DNA of 43,412 nt, from NCBI GenBank assembly GCA_031553685.1, contig JAVBLE010000033.1:1-43412 (forward strand), read 5' to 3'. A model generated the notes under the pieces. That model did not search any database. It had not been told where the DNA came from and saw only the letters and a list, made by a program, of their open reading frames with translations. Numbering within the stretch: the first letter of the stretch is position 1; every line of letters begins with the position of its first letter. Shown in pieces: positions 40,401-43,412 of the stretch. The DNA is from JAFGVL01 sp031553685 (GTDB lineage: Bacteria; Bacteroidota; Bacteroidia; Bacteroidales; Paludibacteraceae). Both the position numbers and the translations under genes were made by a program.

Positions 40401-41669
40401 ATGAACTATCCCGAAACCCTGCAATACCTCTACTCCCGCCTGCCCCTGTTTCAGCGCGAAGGAGCCGCTGCCTATAAACCAGGACTTGACAATACCTTTA
40501 AGTTAGATAACCATTTAGGAAATCCACACCGGCAATATAAAACCATCCATATAGCAGGCACCAACGGCAAGGGCTCTGTATCGCACCTCTTAGCCTCCGT
40601 GCTGCAACATGCCGGATATAAAGTAGGGCTTTACACATCGCCCCACCTTAAAGACTTTCGCGAGCGTATACGCGTCAACGGAATACCTGTATCCGAACAA
40701 TATATATGTGATTTCACAGAACAAAATAAAATTCTTTTCGAAGAAATAAACCCCTCCTTTTTCGAAGCCACCATGTGCATGGCATTCTGTTATTTTGCCG
40801 ATCAAAAGGTAGATATAGCCGTTATTGAAACAGGCTTGGGTGGACGGCTCGACAGCACCAATATCATTCAACCCATATTAAGCATTATAACCAATATCAG
40901 TTTCGACCATACCGCATTTCTGGGCGATACGCTCGCAGCCATTACCTCCGAAAAAGCAGGAATCATAAAACCACATACACCGGTTGTTGTGGGAGAGACA
41001 ACTCCCGAAACAAGACCTGTTTTCCTGCAGAAAGCTATCCAAGAAAATGCACCCATACATTTTGCCGAAGAAGAAATCTCCGCAGAACTAATAGAAGCCC
41101 AAGCCGGCAAGCAAACCTATAACTGTACCGGCTATCCAAACCTAACCATCGGCTTAGGTGGAATCTATCAGGAGAAAAACATAAAGACCGCTCTTGCTGC
41201 CATCGCTCAATTACAAAAAATAATTACTATTAATAATAGTGCTGTATATCAAGGCTTCGAAACCGTAACCCAAACTACCGGTTTGCAAGGTCGCTGGCAA
41301 CAACTCAGCGGAAATCCTACTGTCATTTGTGACACCGGACACAACGAAGCCGGCATTCGCTACATCGTACAACAACTCAAACAACAATCATACAACCACC
41401 TGCGCATCGTACTCGGCGTAGTCAATGACAAAGATATACAAGCCATGCTTTCGTTACTTCCCGCCGAAGCAACCTATTATTTTTGCCGCGCCGATATTCC
41501 CCGCGCTCTTCCTGCCGAAGAACTGCAACAGCAAGCTGCCGGATTCGGATTACAAGGAAAAGCCTATCCAAGCGTAGCCCAAGCTTTACAGCAAGCCAAA
41601 CTCGAAGCTGCTGCCGATGATTTTATCTTTGTCGGTGGGAGTACCTTTGTGGTGGCGGAGGTGGTGTGA
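40401..41669 (+). CDS. folC: Bifunctional dihydrofolate/folylpolyglutamate synthase
   Basis: 422 residues, normal length. Adds glutamate to dihydropteroate and to folates, ATP-dependent. The P-loop is G53-TNGKGS in HIAGTNGKGSVSHLLA, followed by YTSPHLKDFRERIRV, the Mg-binding loop AVIETGLGGRLDSTN and SFDHTAFLGDTLAAI with the TEKAGIIK-like SEKAGIIKPH. The C-terminal Mur-ligase-like domain has CDTGHNEAGIRYIV. The start is at the end of a repeat-filled gap; no neighbour is functionally related. Confidence 0.96.
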   Translation: MNYPETLQYLYSRLPLFQREGAAAYKPGLDNTFKLDNHLGNPHRQYKTIHIAGTNGKGSVSHLLASVLQHAGYKVGLYTSPHLKDFRERIRVNGIPVSEQYICDFTEQNKILFEEINPSFFEATMCMAFCYFADQKVDIAVIETGLGGRLDSTNIIQPILSIITNISFDHTAFLGDTLAAITSEKAGIIKPHTPVVVGETTPETRPVFLQKAIQENAPIHFAEEEISAELIEAQAGKQTYNCTGYPNLTIGLGGIYQEKNIKTALAAIAQLQKIITINNSAVYQGFETVTQTTGLQGRWQQLSGNPTVICDTGHNEAGIRYIVQQLKQQSYNHLRIVLGVVNDKDIQAMLSLLPAEATYYFCRADIPRALPAEELQQQAAGFGLQGKAYPSVAQALQQAKLEAAADDFIFVGGSTFVVAEVV

Positions 41670-41708
41670 AGAGTTTTTGGTGTTTTACCGGTAATGAAAA
41701 AAATGCTA

Positions 41709-41741
41709 AGTCAGGGCTTCACTCAAAGTGAAGCCCTGACT
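41709..41741 (+). terminator. Terminator of folC
   Basis: Perfect 15-bp stem AGTCAGGGCTTCACT (41709-41723) with loop CAA and mirror arm to 41741, followed by TGTTT and an A run. Its reverse complement matches 32 of 33 bases of the hairpin inside the MITE at 6870-6902. Confidence 0.75.
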
Positions 41742-41767
41742 GTTTAAAAAAAACTGTTTTAATTTTA

Positions 41768-41797
41768 TTGATAATTAATAAATATTTTTTACATTTG
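41768..41797 (+). promoter_or_regulatory. Promoter of the Big2/FISUMP lipoprotein gene
   Basis: TTG (41768-41770), 19 bp, then TACATTTG (41790-41797), a full match to the Bacteroidota consensus. The expected start is near 41805. Confidence 0.65.
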
Positions 41798-41972
41798 CGC
41801 ACATTAATTAAGTATTCAAAATATTGAAGCACGCCACACATATTATCTCTTTACCTTGTGTTTTTAACTAAAATAACTTGCACGCTTCACAATCTCTTTA
41901 AACTATACACTTATAAATCTCACAGCATTTTTTATTTGTAAAATTTTAATAACAATTTAAATTATATTCAAA

Positions 41973-42854
41973 ATGACAAAAGACAATTTCTTTAGAATTT
42001 GGTTGCTTATCAGTTTAGGTTTCGTATGCGCAGCATTTACCGCTTGTAAAGATGATGAAACTATAGTAGAAAGTATTAGTTTAAACAAAAGCACGATGGA
42101 GCTTTCTATCGGTGAGTTTGAAACTTTGGTGGCTTCTGTTTTGCCTACCGATGCTACAGACAAAACCGTAACATGGAGTAGCAAGAATGCCAATGCAACT
42201 GTAGATGCCACTGGTAAAGTAACAGCCATAGCCGCAGGCACAGCTGTAATTACTGCTCAGGCAGGTGGTAAAAGTGCTACCTGTACTGTTACGATAATCG
42301 ATCCTGCGCTATTAAATGATGCTGGTGCAGTCATAAACGGTGTGCGCTGGGCAACACGCAATGTAGATGCTGTTGGTACTTTTGCTGCTACCGCTGAAAG
42401 CTCCGGTATGTATTTTCAATGGAACCGTAAAAAGGCATGGAGTGGCAAAGTCAACACATCCATTGTAATCAGTACATGGGATGCTACCATATCTGATGGT
42501 ATGAAATGGGAAAAGACTAACGACCCATCTCCTGTCGGTTGGCGCATCCCTACTCCTGCCGAAATCGAGTCTTTGCTTGATGAAACCAAAGTAACGAGAG
42601 CTTGGGACGCCACCCAAAAGGGCTATACATTTACCGATAAAACTACTAATGCCTCCATTTTCCTTTATGCTGCGGGCTACATCAGTAGTGACCTTCGCAT
42701 ACCCGATAATGAATACATACGCGGCTATTATTGGAGTAATACAAGGGCAGATGACTCTAGTGCATACGGTTTGCTCTTTGGTAATAATCCGTATGCAGTC
42801 AGTAGTACACACGGTTGTAAAAATGGTCGGTCAATACGCTGCGTGGCAGAATAA
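41973..42854 (+). CDS. Lipoprotein with Big2 (Ig-like) and FISUMP domains
   Basis: 293 residues. The leader MTKDNFFRIWLLISLGFVCA ends at FTACKDDE, with lipobox FTAC and Asp/Glu following, as in surface-exposed Bacteroidota lipoproteins. Residues about 33-110 are a Big2 bacterial Ig-like domain (SLNKSTMELSIGEFETLVAS, TVTWSSKNANATVDATGKVT, GTAVITAQAGG). Residues about 120-293 match the Fibrobacter-type major paralogous (FISUMP) domain: INGVRWATRNVDAVGTFA, DPSPVGWRIPTPAEIESLL and a final GRSIRCVAE. Function is unknown; these domains occur on surface and adhesion proteins. The gene has its own promoter. Confidence 0.9.
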   Translation: MTKDNFFRIWLLISLGFVCAAFTACKDDETIVESISLNKSTMELSIGEFETLVASVLPTDATDKTVTWSSKNANATVDATGKVTAIAAGTAVITAQAGGKSATCTVTIIDPALLNDAGAVINGVRWATRNVDAVGTFAATAESSGMYFQWNRKKAWSGKVNTSIVISTWDATISDGMKWEKTNDPSPVGWRIPTPAEIESLLDETKVTRAWDATQKGYTFTDKTTNASIFLYAAGYISSDLRIPDNEYIRGYYWSNTRADDSSAYGLLFGNNPYAVSSTHGCKNGRSIRCVAE

Positions 42855-42870
42855 TTTGACTATTTAAAAA

Positions 42871-42961
42871 TGTCTGAACCATGATTTTTAAAGATTTATA
42901 GGATTGTCAATACTATAATACTTGGCAATCTTGATAAGCCTACGAAAATCATGGTTCAGAC
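42871..42961. repeat. Inverted repeat GTCTGAACCATGATTTT
   Basis: GTCTGAACCATGATTTT (42871-42887) is perfectly inverted at 42945-42961, with an inner imperfect stem (GGATTGTCAATACT against TACTTGGCAATCTT). From memory, hairpins ending in a TCTGAACC-type motif are widespread in Bacteroidota. Confidence 0.85.
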
Positions 42962-42988
42962 TTCTTGCAATATCGGAGCTTTTACCCA

Positions 42989-43209
42989 TTCCGCAATGCG
43001 GAAACCCTAAAACCTCAAAGTAAAACCCTTTCGCCGTTAGCGAAGACCTAAAACCCGAAACATTTACCCATTCGCCAATAGCGGAAGCAAAAAAGCACAA
43101 GAATTTACCCCTCCGCTAATGGCGAAAGCATAAAACCTCAAACTTTTACTCCTCCGCCAAAAGCGGAAGAGGAAAACCACAAAGGTTAAACCTTTCGCCA
43201 AAAGCGAAG
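42989..43209. repeat. 41-bp tandem array with palindromic core TTCGCCAAAAGCGAA
   Basis: Six units. A fixed G in the core falls at 42993, 43033, 43074, 43115, 43156 and 43197, so intervals are 40, 41, 41, 41 and 41. Cores vary around TTCCGCNNNNGCGGAA and TTCGCCNNNAGCGAA, with arm changes that often keep pairing (CCGC with GCGG, CGCC with GGCG). On the minus strand the linkers read like GGGTAAAAGCTCC and GGAGTAAAAGTTTGAGGTTTT, close to the linkers of the array at 6916. Confidence 0.92.
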
Positions 43210-43302
43210 ACGAAAAAGCGTTACAGTTTAGAAGAAACGGCATTGCATAGCCCTTTGCGTTAGCTTGGAGAATAAAAAATAAAATGATTATCCGCTATTT
43301 TA

Positions 43303-43384
43303 CCCCCAACCCCCTAAAGGGGGCTCGCAATCAACAACAGACTGTTTGTGTTGGGTAAGTCCCCTTTAGGGGATTTAGGGGTGG
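43303..43384. repeat. CCCCCTAAAGGGG inverted repeat
   Basis: CCCCCAACCCCCTAAAGGGG from 43303 is mirrored by CCCCTTTAGGGGATTTAGGG and GTGG up to 43384. Similar G/C-tract repeats occur at 40002-40040. Confidence 0.75.
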
Positions 43385-43412
43385 TTGGAAGCATCTTCTT
43401 AGAAATTAGGGG

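Larger units (their letters stand above)
41670..41972. other. Gap between folC and the Big2 lipoprotein gene
   Basis: No gene in these 303 bp. It holds the folC terminator (41709-41741), a good promoter (41768-41797) and an AT-rich leader of about 165 nt. Confidence 0.75.
42855..43412. other. Gene-free right end of the window
   Basis: No gene is evident. It contains a 17-bp inverted repeat pair (42871-42961), the second 41-bp array (42989-43209), an unassigned AT-rich piece and an inverted repeat at 43303-43384. Apparent frames on the minus strand (42888-43100) run through the array. Confidence 0.8.

Noticed and set aside
1..43412. tRNA or rRNA genes
   Set aside because: No cloverleaf-like pattern or rRNA-like sequence was noticed when the gaps were read; a covariance-model search would be needed to be certain.

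Overview
The window looks like chromosomal DNA of a Bacteroidota, most likely Bacteroidales, bacterium. The signs are a type IX secretion sorting tail on a cupredoxin, a lipoprotein with a FISUMP-type tail, Bacteroidota-style promoters (TTG, about 19 bp, TAnnTTTG), A-rich leaders before start codons, and housekeeping proteins of Bacteroidales type (AlaRS, aconitase, SpoT/Rel, LptB, FolC, PhoH-like). The genus cannot be named from the sequence alone. No tRNA, rRNA or CRISPR array was seen.

Layout. 1-350: end of an IS256-type insertion sequence. 501-2879: SpmA/SpmB-like membrane protein, a REP-associated tyrosine transposase (RAYT) surrounded by its presumed REP palindromes, and ybeY. 3064-6465: a secreted leucine-rich-repeat protein and a lipoprotein with a beta-barrel-like tail, both on the minus strand. 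6466-7367: two adjacent palindromic elements, one a clear MITE with a 9-bp target duplication that carries a 41-bp tandem array. 7368-14689: aconitase, a candidate small RNA, a T9SS-exported cupredoxin, a J-domain membrane protein and alaS. 14755-19649: an envelope-stress-like cluster (membrane protein, two zinc-ribbon/TM proteins, a YdjI-like SPFH-SHOCT protein, a small TM protein), split by a nested pair of MITE-like elements. 19733-25627: fmt, a small secreted protein, an amino-acid permease, a Na+/H+ antiporter, radC and a hypothetical protein.

25744-31283 is the most unusual region. It is visibly AT-richer than its surroundings. It encodes a BspA-type LRR/coiled-coil protein with a divergent histidine-kinase-like end, a stand-alone pseudo-receiver, a receiver-HEPN protein, a 48-residue acidic protein and a divergent WYL regulator. 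Two nearly identical 47-bp promoter/operator blocks precede the LRR gene and the acidic gene. I read it as a candidate WYL-controlled phosphorelay defence or stress module, analogous in layout to Detocs but with an LRR sensor and a HEPN effector. A decayed Zn-binding IS256-type transposase follows.

32456-42854 returns to mostly housekeeping genes: a lysozyme-like secreted protein, an M23 peptidase, SpoT/Rel, LptB, an alpha/beta hydrolase, a PIN-PhoH ATPase, FolC and a Big2/FISUMP lipoprotein. 42855-43412 holds palindromic repeats and a second 41-bp array.

A recurrent theme is palindromic repeat DNA. REP palindromes lie in frame inside the RAYT gene and ybeY, and a multi-hairpin repeat lies in frame inside alaS. 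Three separate loci carry short palindromes at a 40-41 bp period with different arm sequences.
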